64,000 nt of DNA from Leptobrachium leishanense (GCA_009667805.1 CM019065.1:150448101-150512100), one strand, 5' to 3'; shown: positions 32,134 to 46,180, counted from the first letter of the stretch. The notes: generated from the sequence alone by a model not told the origin. Numbers and translations are program-made.

Positions 32134-33126
32134 TACATGTGGTGTACCTAGCAGGAAAGTCACAGCGTCCATTTTACTTTAATCAATAAGTAAATATAGG
32201 CAACATATTCATGGCTTCAGCATCTTTACCCACTTATTGTGTTCCGTTCTTAGCGATGCTCTTCTTTATCTCGGATGGCCACATACTTTTTGACCTTTTG
32301 TGTATCTCTGGACAGCATCCTCTAACTACTTACACATTTGCTTGACGATGAAGACTTCAGCTAGGGCCTCCTGCCTGGCATGCAGAAATATGACTGCCAT
32401 ATCTTTCTCCACCTTTGACTTAGATATCTGTGTCCCTCTTATTTGTTTTTATTCCCAACACATCTCTTCACAATACTAATTCCCATTGAGTCTGAGACCA
32501 CAACAACTGTTTGGTTCTCCACCTGACAATAACTATTTCTGTTATGAGCTCTCCCTATCCTGAGCAGTCCTTATGTCTTTTCTGTATACCTCACAATTGT
32601 GAGCTCTGTTAAAGCAGCAAAAATGGAGGGGGGGATTAAGTTTCCAAGTGTTCCCGCTTGACTTGACCCCTACATTTAATGATGCACACTAATAGCTGAG
32701 CTTAACAATCAATTGATAATTTAAGTTAGTAGTTACAAACATTTAAAAAATATTTAAATTGTACCACCATACCGAAAAGCAAGGCAACAGCAAAACATAC
32801 TGGAGACTACAGGCCTGTAAGCCTGACTTCAGTAGCAGAAAATGTGACGTACCACTTTTCATTGTAAACAGTTGTATCTTATCTGGAGTGATTTGCAAGA
32901 TTTGAGGCTGCAAGGATTCACTGGGGGGGGATGTCAAAAGAATTCTAATTAGTTTCATGATACAGTAACTAAAATAACAAATGATGTCAGAGAACAAAGA
33001 GTAACATGTTTTAATGTTTATTGCTTGTGAATAATATGAGAAATTGGCACTTCTCCACCAACATTTAGAATTCAAATTACTAACTTCTTTTGAGACATAT
33101 AAATCAGAGTTGCAAACAAGCAAAAC
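32134..33126. other. unassigned non-coding stretch
   Basis: No gene, array or terminal-repeat element recognised. Confidence 0.4.
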
Positions 33127-33400
33127 AGGTTATTGAATACGCTCCGAACTTGCCACCGAATTTCTCTGAATGGCGAATTTCACCTTAGGGTTCAATTTCG
33201 TGACAGTTCGTCTATTCAGAAAGCTGCCAATTGGCCAAATAGTGCCGAATTGACAGCAAAATACAGTGCAGATCACTGCAGATGGCCAGAATTTGGTGAA
33301 CGGCGGCGGCAGCAAAATTGTCCCTTAGAGAAATAATGGTTAATCTATTCAGAGAACACCTAACTGCACCGAAGTGTCAGGCTTCATTCCCTCATCCCTT
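33127..33400. repeat. M3 MITE-like repeat
   Basis: CAGGTTATTGAATACGC at the left, then AAATACAGTGCAGATCACTG and TTAATCTATTCAGAGAACAC, as in 39353-39640. Confidence 0.6.
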
Positions 33401-33488
33401 ACCACTATTGTTTTTTTTTTGTTATGTTACTTCTATTGTGTTCTCTCATACTGTGATTTGGAGGAATTGTGTCAGAGAACACTATTAG

Positions 33489-33668
33489 GTCTATTCCCTA
33501 AAGGTGAAACTCAAGAGAATGACTGGAGAAGTTAAAATTCTAGGTCAAAATAGCCAAACCAGAAAAATTCTTCCATTTGTTTCACTTTCCAAATCGGCTA
33601 TTTGGTCTAGATTGTTTTCTTCTCCTGCCAATTCTCCTGCATTTCACCATTTAGTGAATAGACCTGTT
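33489..33668. mobile_element. short MITE, partner of 22904-23072
   Basis: The ends are AGGTCTATTCCCTAAAGGTG and CACCATTTAGTGAATAGACC, with a shared interior in the opposite orientation. Confidence 0.65.
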
Positions 33669-35580
33669 TGACTAGGAGATAAATAAAAAAGGAATAAATT
33701 AATGGAAAGATAAGACACAAGACTACATTTATTGGCTCAAAGTGTAGGGTACAGTTAAAATTAGGGTTAGGGTTAGAAGTAGGATTAAGTTTAGAATTAG
33801 TATGGCTTTTGGGTTAGATTTAGTATTGGTTGTAAAAATTAACCGATTAGGATTAGACAGAGTTATCTCTATCCCATCTTGGTTTGTAATAGAGCGCTGC
33901 AAAGACATAAATTTGGTAAGTCATTAAGTCTTACTGGCTCCTTATTACAGGCTCAGTCATGCATAATATTACAGTGTACACAACACATCTTTGTGGGATT
34001 GCACGATGCTGTTAGAAGGACAACAGAGAACAATTTATTCTTCATGTCCTTCGCTATACAGAGAGATAAGATGGCAAAATGCCTCCTCCTCTTCACTGCT
34101 AGGCCAGGGGTAGGTGTTTGATTTTTTAAAAAAAAAGTATTAAGTGACTTTGCAAATGAAAATCCGTTAACGCCATCTTTTGGGAGTTGAAATAGCTGGG
34201 GAGTCATTAACATTTACCAGTTGAGTTAATTTATATTAATGGTCCCATTGGAATGGAGCCCTGAGTGTTTCCAGAGAAAATGTAAATTTTCTTGCTTTTA
34301 ATCATAAACCAGATATTCAACATACAAAGGTTTTAAATAGAGACTCAAATAGTATAATGGAACTAGATTCCTTATTTGTGTCCCCCTATACTTTTACTTA
34401 AGAATGGATTAAGGCACAGTGCCAGCAAAAGAGGAGACGCCTCCGGGAGAAATCGAGCAATCCACTTGGGTGTAGTGTACCACAGTGCCGCTAATTTAAA
34501 CAAGGTTTCTCTCAATTTTGTGATAGGAGTACTGTGGTGAATAATGGTGAACATCTTCAGCCAATGAGAGTCAAGGGTCACCTCTCCTAAATGCTCACCC
34601 CACCGGTGCAAAAAGGCAGGCAGAGTGTCATCAACCTACTGCAAAAGTCAATACAATGCACAGAGGCTACAGTAGAGCGGCACTGTAACTATAAGTTGTC
34701 TGGGTCCCATAATGAAATTGTGATGAGCACAAAATGAAATCAGCACATGGGGTGAAATGGCTCAGCAGTGAAGGGGTTAATATGGATTATATTGCATGTG
34801 CTATAACACATTAATCTAAAAAAATGAACCAATAATAATTGGTAAAAGCTCTTGGGATGTTCCTACCCCTGCCCCATCCCTCTTTCACCACCGCACTTCC
34901 AATGCAGCTGCACTAGCCCCTATTTTGGTTCTTTTGCTGAATTTGAGAATTTTTATTTTCAAAATCTGCTATCTATCTGGACTAAGCTTCAATCAGCCAT
35001 AATTATATCCAAGACCATGAGACTTACATATTTTGTAACGGTATGACGAACCAGGTATTAAAAGAAAATAAAGACGCAGCACTTCGGAAATCTAACTAAG
35101 CAGGTAGTGCTGTAATTTTGGAAAGGACACATTAGGTCAATTACACAATTATGCAAATTGCATGACGATCCAACTGACAATTTAATTATGACACTCAAAG
35201 ATCTTACGGTTATTGGATACTCACAGGGAATAATAATAAACAAAAATGATAACTATATCAGCAAAGGCTATTTTACTACATTGCTGCTTCCACATTATAT
35301 TACCTGCCTATGGGATGCTTATTCGTGGTCCTTTCAGACAGACCAGCCTGCTAATTGATCTAAAACTGCATGCCCTTGTCATTATTTGAAAGGTCATAAG
35401 TTTTATCTTGGATCACTACAGCTATGAGTTAAATGTATTCATCTTTGTCATAACAGAAGAGTTTATTGTTATATTATAGATAAATAATTTTTTATTCACA
35501 TCTCAGTGCACCCTTTTCTGCATTTAATCAGCAGATGAATGGTCCAGGAGACTGTAGCCCAGATCCTCTGTTGTTGAGGC
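33669..35580. other. unassigned non-coding stretch
   Basis: A small TTAGGG-like patch lies at 33758-33790. Short ORFs have no domain. Nothing else supported over about 1.9 kb. Confidence 0.4.
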
Positions 35581-35900
35581 CCAAGGAGTAGGGCCTGCGC
35601 TGCCGCCAGGCGAGCTAGGCGGCCACCTAGAGCGCAGTGCCCGCCTAGGGCACAGCCGGGCCCGACCACTGAAAAAATAATTGTGTCCGCGGCTGCAGGC
35701 GGGCGCCACAGCCTACTCGTGGTACACTCACACACCAACCGCAGCACGCCTCCGCTCTGTCGCCCGCGATCCAATAGAAATGCTCCTCCTCCTTGACACC
35801 AAGGGGCTGGTGGCAGCACACGCGCCATCACGTTAGTCGCTGGCTGTGGGGGTCTCATGTGAAGGAGGCGGAGCAGACGCATTCCCGAGAGAGACAAAGC

Positions 35901-38690
35901 TGCACAGTGAGCTGCGGCAAATATATCCACGTGAGAGCTGGGGGCAAATACATCCATGTGAGAGCTGGGGGCAAATACATCCATGTTAGAACTGGGGACA
36001 AATACATCCATGTGAGAGCTGGGGGCAAATACATCAATGTGTGAGCGGGGGCAAATACATCCATGTGTGAGCTGGGGCAAATACATCCATGTGAGAGCTG
36101 GGGACAAATACATTCATGTGTGAGCTGGGGGCAAATACATCCATGTGAGAGCTGGGAGCAAATACATCCATGTGAGAGCTGGGAGCAAATACATCCATGT
36201 GAGAGCTGGGGGCAAATACATCCATGTGAGAGCTGGGGGCAAATACATCCATGTTAGAACTGGGGACAAATACATCCATGTGAGAGCTGGGGGCAAATAC
36301 ATCAATGTGTGAGTGGGGGTAAATACATCAATGTGTGAGCGGGGGCAAAATATCCATGTGTGAGCTGGGGCAAATACATCCATGTGAGAGCTGGGGACAA
36401 ATACATCCATGTGTGAGCTGGGGGCAAATACATCCATGTGAGAGCTGGGAGCAAATACATCCATGTGAGAGCTGGGAGCAAATACATCCATGTGAGAGCT
36501 GGGAGCAAATACATCCATGTGTGAGCTGGGGCAAATATATCCATGTGAGAGATGAGGCAAATACATCCAAGTGTGAGCTGGGGCAGATATATCCATGTGA
36601 GAGCTGGGGCAAATATATCCATGTGAGAGCTGAGGGCAAATACATCCATGTGAGAGCTGGGGCAATATATCCATGTGTGAGCTGGGGCAAATATATCCAT
36701 GTGTGAGCTGGGGGCAATATATCCATGTGTGAGCTGGGGGCAAATACATCCATGTATAAGCTGGGGACAAATATATCCATGTGAGAGCTGGGGCAAATAT
36801 ATCCATGTGAGAGCTGGGGACAAATATTTCCATGTGTGAGCTGGGGCAAATATATCCATGTGAGAGCTGGGGCAAATATATTCATGTGTCAGCTGGGGGC
36901 AAATATATCCATGTGAGAGCTGGGGCAAATACATCCATGTGTGAGAAGGAGCAAATATATCCATGTGAGAGCTGGGGGCAAATATACCCATGTGAGAGGA
37001 TGGGGCAAATATATCCATGTGAGAGCTGGGGCAAATATATCCATGTGAGAGCTGGGGGCAATACATTTATGTGTGAGCTGGGGCAATATATCCATGTGTG
37101 AGCTGGGGCAAATATATCCATGTGTGAGCTGGGGGCAATATATCCATGTGTGAGCTGGGGCACATACATCCATGTATGAGCTGGGGCAAATATATTCATG
37201 TGTGAGCTGGGGCAAATATATCCATGTGAGAGCTGGGGGCAAATACATCCATGTGTGAGCTGGGGCAATATATCCATGTGTAAGCTGGGGCAAATATATC
37301 CATGTGTGAGCTGGGGCAATATATCCATGTGTGAGCTGGGGCAAATATGTGTGAGCTGGGGGCAACATATCCATATGAGCTTGGGGCAAATATATCCATG
37401 TGAGAGCTGGGGGCAATATATCCATGTGAGAGCTGGGGAAATATATCCATGTGTGAGCTGGGGCAATATATCCATGGGTGAGCTGGGGCAATATATCCAT
37501 GTGTGAGCTGGGTAAAATATATCCATGTGTGAGCTGGGGGCAATATATCCATGTGTGAGCTGGGGCACATACATCCATGTATGAGCCGGGGGCAAATATA
37601 TCCATGTGAGAGCTGGGGGCAAATATATCCATGGGAGAGCTGGGGGTAAATATTTCCATGTGTGAGCGGGGCAAATATATCCATGTGAGAGCTGGGGGCA
37701 AATACATCCATGTGTGAGCTGGGGGCAATATATCCATGTGTAAGCTGGGGCAAATATATCCATGTGTGAGCTGGGGAAATATATCCATGTGTGAGCTGGG
37801 GCAAATATATCCATGTGAGAGCTGGGGCAATATATCCATGTGTGAGCTGGGGGCAAAATATCCATGTGAGAGCTGGGGGCAAATACATCCATGTTAGAGC
37901 TGGGGGCAAATACATCCATGTGAGAGCTGAGGGCAAATACATCCATGTGTGAGCTGGGGGCAAATACATCCATGTGAGAGCTGGGGGCAAATACATCCAT
38001 GTGTGAGCTGGGGCAAATATATCAATGTGAGAGCTGGGGCAAATACATCCATGTGTGAGCTGGGGGCAAATATATCCATGAGAGCTGGGGGCAAATATAT
38101 CCATGTGAGAGCTGGGGCAATATATCCATGTGTGAGCTGGGGGCAAATATATCCGTGTAAGAGCTGGGGGAAATATATCCATGTGAGAGCTGGGGGGAAA
38201 TATATCCATGTGAGAGCTGGGGCAAATATATCCATGTGAGAGCTGGGGCAAATACATCCATGTGTGAGCTGGGGCAATATATCCATGTGAGCTTGGGGCA
38301 AATATATCCATGTGTGAGCTGGGGGCAATTTATCCATGTGAGCTGTGGCAAATATGTGTGAGCTGAGGGCAATATATCCATATGAGCGGGGGGGCAAATA
38401 TATCCATGTCGGAGCTGGGGTAAATATATCCATGTGTGAGCTGGGGCAAATATATCCATGTGAGAGCTGGGGCAAATATATCCATGCATGAGCGGGGGTC
38501 AATATATCCATGTGTGAGCTGGGGCAAATATATCCATGTGAGCTTGGGGCAATATATGTCCAGGTGAGCTGGGGGCAATATATATCCATGTGAGCTTTGG
38601 GCTATATATATCCTTGTGAGCAGGGGGCAAATATATCCATGGGAGGCAGGGCAAATATATCCATGTGAGCTGGGGCAATATATCAATGTG
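35901..38690 (+). repeat. motif A minisatellite in H3 (about 2.8 kb)
   Basis: About 110 units of 25-27 bp, CCATGTGAGAGCTGGGGG + CAAATACAT or CAATATAT variants. Long open frames on both strands are by-products of the repeat. Confidence 0.94.
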
Positions 38691-39180
38691 AGATGTAATG
38701 AACAATGCACATTACTGTGGAGCTCTGTGACACCCATACAACACTGCACATTATGAGGATGTCAGAGCTCCACAGTAAATTACAGTGTTTATGAGGGTAT
38801 CACAGAGCTCCATGGTAATGTGCAGTGTTTGAGGGTGTCACAGAGCTCCACAGTAATTTGCAATGCTTATGAGGGTGTCATAGAGCTCCACAATAATGTG
38901 CAGTGTTTATGAGGGTGCCACAGAGCTCCACAGTAATGTGCATGTGTGAAGGTATCAGAGCTCCACAGTAATACGCGGAATTTATGGGGGTATCACAGAA
39001 CTCCACAGTAATGTGCAGTGTTTTTGAGGGTATCACAGAGCTCCACAGTAATGTGCGGTGTTTAGAAGGGTATCAGAGCTCCACAGTAATGTGCGGTGTT
39101 TATGAGGTTATCACAGAGCTCCACAGTAATGTGTGGTGTTTATGAGGGTATCACAGAGCTCCACAGTAATGCGCAGTGGT
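38690..39180 (-). repeat. motif B tandem array in H3
   Basis: About 12 units near 40 bp: TATGAGGGTATCACAGAGCT followed by CCACAGTAATGTGCAGTGTT. Confidence 0.92.
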
Positions 39181-39352
39181 TTTTTTTGGGGGGGGGGGTG
39201 GCGCAAGTAGCTGGTCTTGCCTAGGGCGAAAAATAGTCTAGCACCGGCCCAGGCAAGGAGCAACTGTCCCATTCTTCCCTTGCCAGCCTCCCCTGTATGA
39301 GCTCCTGCGATAACATACAACTATTATGACATCATGGTGTATTGAAGACATA

Positions 39353-39640
39353 AGAGGTTATTCAAAGAACATCGAATTGACCACAGAATTGCACCGAACA
39401 GTGAATTTCCCCATACGATGCAATTTCGTGGCCATTCGGCTATTCAAAAAGATGGCGATTCGCCAAATATTAGCGAACTGCCAGTGAAATACAGTGACCT
39501 TAGGCAGCATTGAAATTCCCCATAGAGAAGTATTGGTTAATCTATTCAGAGAACGCCGAACAGCACCAAAATGTCAGTGAAATGCCATGATTTTTGGTGG
39601 TTTCATTTGACAGGTTTAAGCAGGCGAATCCCATAGGATT
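39353..39640. repeat. M3 MITE-like repeat
   Basis: GAGGTTATTCAAAGAACATC at the left, TTAATCTATTCAGAGAACGC inside, and TTTGACAGGTTTAAGCAGGC near the right end. Confidence 0.6.
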
Positions 39641-41905
39641 CAATGTAAAGAAAATTCCCTGCTTTTATTTTTTAAATATTTATTCAACCGTTTATTCTTT
39701 TCATTTGCAACAAAAAGTCTCTTTATCTACTTTTTAGGATTTTTTTCAGCATTAATCAGGATTTTTTTAATGTTTTTTTTCTGTAGCAGACCTTTTTATT
39801 ATTATTCATAGCACGTTATATATTATTTCCATGCATTTTCATGTAGTAGTTTTATTGAAACTCCTTTTAGCCCCTTTTGCAACCAAAATAAAATTATCTT
39901 GAATTTGCAGTGTAAAGTGTTGAAAAGCACTCGTTAGCATATCAAAAGGAAATTTTCACACATTTTTAAAGCAGGATTAATGTGTCTCCTGTGGAGAAAA
40001 ATCCTTTGTTTTATGTCTCTCCAAGCACCCTGGAGACACATAAAACCATCTACAAATATAGGTCCAGTCCTCACTTTAACAAAAAGCTCAAATAGATTAT
40101 TGTTGCATTCCAGCAGCCAGAGAGACGGCAGAATACAGGGAGTGCTCTAGGATCACTCACTGCTTTACAAGGATATGATTCAGGGGTTATAATGAGCGAA
40201 AATCCCTGTACAGTACAGATACAGAGTATTACTGTAATCTCCATATACAGGGATTATGCCACATACAGATATCATTTTTATATTCTATTGATATTTTTTG
40301 GAAGCTGCATTGCTAATAACCTCATTATGATCATTACAAATCCCTAAAAGCAGGAGATCTTACCATTTTTATAAAAAAATTATCACAATACTGTATCTAA
40401 CACAAAGGTCTTTTCCACCTGTATGATAATAATGCAGACCCTGTTTCAAATTGTGTAAGATAAAGGACACCTTCTAGAGCTCAGAATCTTACATTTCAAC
40501 AATATTTCTGTAAAAGATAAACGAATGCATGAAAAATTAAAAATGAACAAATTTACATTATTTAATTTTTTAACTATCTTAGAAGAGCAATTCCTGTATA
40601 AAACTTCTATTTCACCCTATATTTAATTGTTAACTTCACATCTCATGTTTCAAATAAATGTTATGATAAAAAAATTTCAACAAAAATCGCTTGGTATTGA
40701 AGGCGTTAAAAGTTGCCGTGTTTTTAGATTTATTTATTTTTTAAATCACTGTTCCGGCGGCTGGTGGGATTATTCTGGATCGTTTTGGCGGTATGTTCGG
40801 TGGCTCATCGGATGCATTCAGTGATTTTTCGGTGGGTTTTGGGATCGATTCGGCAGTTTTGCGGCAGTTTGAGGATGTGTCCGGCAGTTGTTCAGATCGA
40901 TTCAGCATTTTTTTTGTGTTTTTTTATTTTGGATCGATTTGGCAGTTTTTCTGTGTTTTTTGCATCAATTTGGCGGTTTCCTGATGCGTTTGGCGGGTCA
41001 ATGCGCCGCACTTCAGAGACCCTGCGTTGAATGCAGAATTCACCACAGGTTCGACGAATTTCACTCACTACTGGGCGAACGGGAGAGCACTGAAATGTCG
41101 GTGACATTTCACTGCTCTCTGTATAACCCCTATAGTAAAGTCATGAACACTTGCTTATTAGATGCCAAGTATCACAGAATACCTACTATAAGTAACTTTT
41201 CTTTATCACACAAGTAGTACATGTTTCAGACATGCATTTTTTTGGGATACCTTCCAGTGAATTTCTAAGATTAAAATATAGTTTTATCGCAATGGACACT
41301 TTTTGGAGACAGGCATTGAAGCTTAAAAATCACCTTACAAAGAAATTATCCACGGCCACACTCAAATGGTTATAATGATGGGATTTTAGAAATCTAAATG
41401 TTGCCATACAGTCTTAGTCTTCAAGCAGCAAAAGTCATCAAGAGTTAGTTATCCAGAACCTGGCTATTCTGCTTGTCCTAGGTTTATAATTCTTGTAATA
41501 AGTTAGGTTAAATTAGAAAAAAAAGTATGATTTCTCAAACAAATAATTACTGGGTCTTGATAAAATACAAAGTACAAACTCATCATGCCACATGCTGCAA
41601 GCAGATAAAATCAAATAACGGTAAACTTATTTTGATAACTATTTTAAAGGAAAAATTGCAAAAATCCCAAAACATTTGTTTGTAAAATATCTTTATTGAG
41701 GTTTCAAGCTGTGTGAGTAATGCGCCTTATGTTAAGGAATGATAGCAAACAACTGATTATACTAGTTTTGTGTATGTCATCTTTCCCAGAATTGGGCTGC
41801 ATTCCAATTCCAAACCTGGTGTAAACTTAACCAGAGCCCTATGGAGGAGCTCTGGTTATTTCAACCATAGTGTAAATGGAACCAGAGCTATTGTAAACTT
41901 AACGT
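39641..41905. other. unassigned non-coding stretch
   Basis: 40780-41000 has repeated GGATCGATTCGGCAG-type words, a degenerate simple repeat. 41815-41905 carries the inverted AACCAGAGC repeat. No gene seen. Confidence 0.4.
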
Positions 41906-43077
41906 GCCAGATCTCTGGAAGGACCAGATTCTGATCTTTCCAATGACACCTCACTTAACCTTCTGCAGTATGCAATTCAGATGCAGGGTTCCAAAGTCCC
42001 CCTGTCTCTCCTCACTGCAGTGCCATGGTCTAGGTTGTCAATGCCACAATGCATTGCATCATCAGCTCCACACTTGCTAGCGGTGCGGGAATGAGGTGAG
42101 TTAGTGCAGCATTACTGGTCACTTCATAATTGTAAACTGAAAGAAAATGCTGTGTTAAAAAAAAAGAGAAAAATATTATTTTATTTGATGTATTATTTTT
42201 TATATAAATCTAACCTGGTTAAATTTGGTATCAATGGCCTTTCCAATGATACCTCATATGTCCCTCTAGCCCTTAGGTAGAGAGAGATACAGAGGTCTAA
42301 ATAAATTGTAAATTGTAAAAATATATATATACAGTGGCAAGAAAAAGTATGTGAACCCTTTGGGATTACGTGGAGTTTTGCATGAATTGGTCATAAAATG
42401 TGCTCTGATCTTCATCTAAATCACAACAATTTGAAAAACACAGTCTGCTTAAAATAATACAACACAAACATTATATGTTTTCATGTTTTTATTGAACAGA
42501 ACATGTAAACATTCACAGTGCAGGGTGGAAAAAGTATGTGAACCTTTGGACTTAATAACTGGTTGACCCTCCTTTAGCAGCAATAACCTCGACCAAACGT
42601 TTCCTGTAGTTGCAGATCAGACCTGCACAACGATCTGGAGTAATTTTGGACCACTCCTCTTCACAAAACTGTTTCAGTGTAGCAATATTCTTGGGATGTC
42701 TGGTGTGAATCGCTCTCTTAAGGTCATGCCACAGGATTTCAATCGGTTTGAGGTCAGGACTCTGACTGGGCCACTCCAGAAGGCATATTTTGTTTTGTTG
42801 AAGCCATTCTTTTGTTGGTATTACTTGTGTGCTTTTGGTCATTGTCCTGTTGCTTCACCCATCCTCTGCGGAGCTTCAGTTGGAGGACAGATGGTCTTAC
42901 GTTTTCCTGCAAAATGTCTTGATAAACTCTAGAATTCATTTCTCCATCAATGACAACAATCCATCCAGGCCCTGAGACAGCAATGCAGCCCCAAACCATG
43001 ATGCTCCCTCCGCCATGTTTTACAGTGGGGATGAGGTTTTGATGTTGGTGTGCTGTGCCTTTTTTTCTCCACACAGT

Positions 43078-43977
43078 CAGGGTTATCCAAAGAGATTCGA
43101 AAAGTCACCGCAGGTTCGGTGACTTTTCGTTCTCTTCAATTCGGTTCCTTTTGCCGATTGCATTTCGGTGACCCTGCGGTGTATTCAGCAAACAGCACAG
43201 GGTCCCCGAATTGCAGGGAAAAGCTGCCGCAAACCTGACGAAAACTAACCGAATGCACGCTGAAAACAAGCAAAAACATCTGGATTAACCTTCGAAAAAG
43301 CCGAACAGGAGCCGAACAGGAGCTGAATCACACAGAGCCAAAGCAGCTGAGATGCAGAGGAGGCAGTGAATAAATTAGCAAAACCATTTGTATGAATCTG
43401 GGAAAATGAAACGCTGTTTGCAAAGAAACTACTGAGCGAAAATGTCTGAAATTTTCACAGGAGGTCCAGGGAATGATAATAAAGAGGGCTGTTACAAAAA
43501 AAATAAGTAAACTGAAAAAAAACAAAAAAAAATCGGACTTTTAAAAAAAAAAAAAAAAAAATTTGAAAAATGCTTAAAGTATCCTAAAAAATCTATAAAT
43601 AAAGAGACTCTTTGCTGCAGAATTTTATAATGAACGGTTTATTAGATATTGAATTAAAACGGGAATATTTTTAACATTGAAGCCTATGGGTTTCTCCTGA
43701 ATTACCTTGCCGAATTAAACCACCGAATGGCAGGGCATTAGGGGAACCTTTCACTGCTGGTTTGTGTTCTCTGAATAGCCGAAGCATTGCTTCTCTATGG
43801 GGATTTCACTGCCCTCGAACAGGGACCGAACAGGCACCGTATGTTCAGGCAATTCGCCAGGATTTGGCGAATTGCCTGCTCTCTGGATAGCCGAATGGTC
43901 AGGAAAGGTAACCGAACGCTGATTTTCAGCGTTCGGTTACTTTTCTCAAGCAATTCGGATCTCTTTGGATAACCCTG
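43078..43977. mobile_element. M2 MITE, copy 2, inserted in the Tc1 transposase
   Basis: The ends are CAGGGTTATCCAAAGAGATT and AATCC/ATCTCTTTGGATAACCCTG-type inverse; length 900 bp against 896 for copy 1. Hairpins: CGAAAAGTCACCG with CGGTGACTTTTCG at the left, and GTAACCGAACGCTGA with TCAGCGTTCGGTTAC at 43908-43941. It includes the shared module at 43585-43690. Confidence 0.88.
43585..43690 (+). repeat. shared module, copy 2
   Basis: AAATAAAGAGACTCTTTGCT to CATTGAAGCCTATGGG, as in copy 1. Confidence 0.8.
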
Positions 43978-44231
43978 ATAGTGTTGTGTGTTTTTTCCAA
44001 ACAACTCAATTTTGGTTTCATCTGTCCACAGAATATTTTGCCAGTAGTGCTGTGGAACATACAGGTGCTCTTTTGCAAACTTCAAACGTGCTGCAATATT
44101 CTTTTTGGACAGCAATGGCTTCCTCCGTGGTGTCCTCCCATGTACTCCATTCTTGTTTAATGTTTTCCTTATTGTAGATGTGTCAACAAAAATGTTAGCA
44201 TGTGCAGAGATTTCTGTAAGTGTTTAGCTGA

Positions 44232-44568
<337 letters not shown>

Positions 44569-44970
44569 TAATATCACACTGATTGGACTCAAGGTTGTCT
44601 CACTCCTGGCTCCAATTAGCTCTTGGAGAAGTCATTAGGCTAGGGGTTCACATACTTTTTCCACCCTGCACTGTGAATGTTTACATGTTATGTTCAATAA
44701 ACACATGAAAACATATAATGTTTGTGTTGTATTTTTTTAACCAGACTGTGTTTTTCAAATTGTTGTGACTTAGATGAAGATCAGAGCACATTTTATGACC
44801 AATTCATGCAAAACTCCACGTAATCCCAAAAGGTTCACATACTTTTTCTTGCCACTGTATATATATATATATATATATATAATTTTTATTTTTTTTACAG
44901 AGCAAGGTGCCCCTTTCTGGCAGGTGCCTGTAGGCACATGTCTACTCTCCTAGTTATAAATCCATCCCTG

Positions 44971-45399
44971 GCCAGATCACAAACTAGACGTTAAAGATGA
45001 GACGCAAATGGAAAATGTTTGCATCTGCGGTTTTCCATTGGCAAATCGCCTTTTACGTCTTTTACGTCCGTATTACAACCTAGCCACTTTGCCAGCAGCT
45101 CGTAATACGACAAAGCTGCAGAGTGATTAGCTCAGCGTTGCTAGTGTTATTTGTTCTAGAAGTCCTTAGGATGGGCCGGGCTGTGGAGGATATTTGTCCC
45201 AGTGTACCTCTGCCCGCAGATTGAGGAAGCATCGGATCATGTAATTCTCCCCACTGAGGGATTTCAGGAGAGTATTGGATTTTTGGATGGGTTTCATTTT
45301 GTGTGCTATGTGATTGTGCCTAAGCGCAGTCACATAAACACCAGGGTCTGAGAAATGTTATTCTTTTCTGAACGCCAGATGCAGATAGAGAATGAGTTG
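44971..45399. other. unassigned, flank of H4
   Basis: GCAGATAGAGAATGAG at 45381-45396 pairs with CTCATTCTCCATCTGC at 53884-53899, so H4 inserted between the arms of a small inverted repeat. Confidence 0.5.
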
Positions 45400-45552
45400 G
45401 TTGAAATTAGGGATGGGCTGCCAGTTTGAATCGGTTCAATGTTTGCATCGAACATCGGCGGTTCTAAAGTTTGCGAACTTTGAACTTTTCAGGCCGTTGA
45501 CAAAAAGTTCGAAAAAACTAATTGATTTTTTTTTAAAAAAATGCTTACAAAA

Positions 45553-45660
45553 TACTAAAAAATCTAAAAATAAAGAGACTCTTTACTGCAGAATATTATA
45601 AGCAACGGTTTATTAGATATTGAATTAAAATGGAAATATTTTTAACATTGAAGCCTATGG
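45553..45660 (+). repeat. shared module, copy 3 (in H4)
   Basis: AAATAAAGAGACTCTTTACT, CGGTTTATTAGATATTGAAT and AAGCCTATGGG. Confidence 0.8.
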
Positions 45661-46009
45661 GATAAAACAATCTTGTTGCTAAAACATCAGGCAGACAAGG
45701 CACTGCAGAGGGCAGCCCGCCGGGGCTTCCCAAGGATCCCTTGAGGAGCATGTGGCCGCCGGATGACAGAGCTGCGACTGTGCGGACAGGCAGGGTGCAT
45801 GTGGCAGTGCATGTGGCAGAGAGGTGGTGCAGGGAGGGAGCCACTGCACCTGTGGCCACGGCAGACCCCGCCCCCCACACAACCAGGATCCAGGGAGCCT
45901 CCACTGACTGACCACCAGGCTAAGGTAAGGCGAAAACATTTATTCCTGGATCCACCAACAAGCGCAGCCTCCCGTCTCCCACGCTGTTAGACGCTGCATA
46001 CACTGGTGC

Positions 46010-46122
46010 GCTGTGTGCAGCTTCTGAGAAGATATGCTATTAGTGTAGAGGGAGTGATGCAAAATGCGCAGCCGGCTTCCTCGCTACACTAATAGCGTAT
46101 CTTCTCAGAAGCTGCACACAGC
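46010..46122. repeat. hairpin with 39-bp arms
   Basis: Arm 46010-46048 (GCTGTGTGCAGCTTCTGAGA...) and arm 46084-46122 (...TCTCAGAAGCTGCACACAGC) pair with one mismatch across a 35-base loop. It lies just left of the Ngaro-like element. Confidence 0.92.
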
Positions 46123-46148
46123 GAGCCGGTTAAAGCTAGCGTCAGACT

Positions 46149-46180
46149 GTAGAGGTGCTGCGCGGCAGTGTGAGGATTCG
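46149..46180 (+). repeat. single unit of the 51/52-bp satellite
   Basis: CTGTAGAGGTGCTGCGCGGC + AGTGTGAGGATTC matches the array at 58866-59379. Confidence 0.8.

Larger units (their letters stand above)
35589..39252. mobile_element. H3: hAT-like element with two tandem arrays, 3.66 kb
   Basis: The ends are TAGGGCCTGCGCTGCCG and, inverted, CTGGGCCGGTGCTAGAC. The 8-bp flanks CCAAGGAG (35581-35588) and GCAAGGAG (39253-39260) differ at one base. After a GC-rich region with weak hairpin potential (about 35780-35870) come a motif A array (35901-38690) and a motif B array (38690-39180), then a poly-G run and the right end. No transposase. The termini match each other less well than in H1, H2 and H5, so it is probably older. 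Confidence 0.78.

Noticed and set aside
35901..38690. Regularly spaced repeats that could resemble a CRISPR array
   Set aside because: There are no unique spacers between repeats, the units vary continuously, and the context is eukaryotic transposable elements.
44971..45399. tRNA-derived SINE or tRNA gene
   Set aside because: No convincing cloverleaf or paired A and B boxes were found here or elsewhere; a covariance-model scan would be needed for a firm statement.
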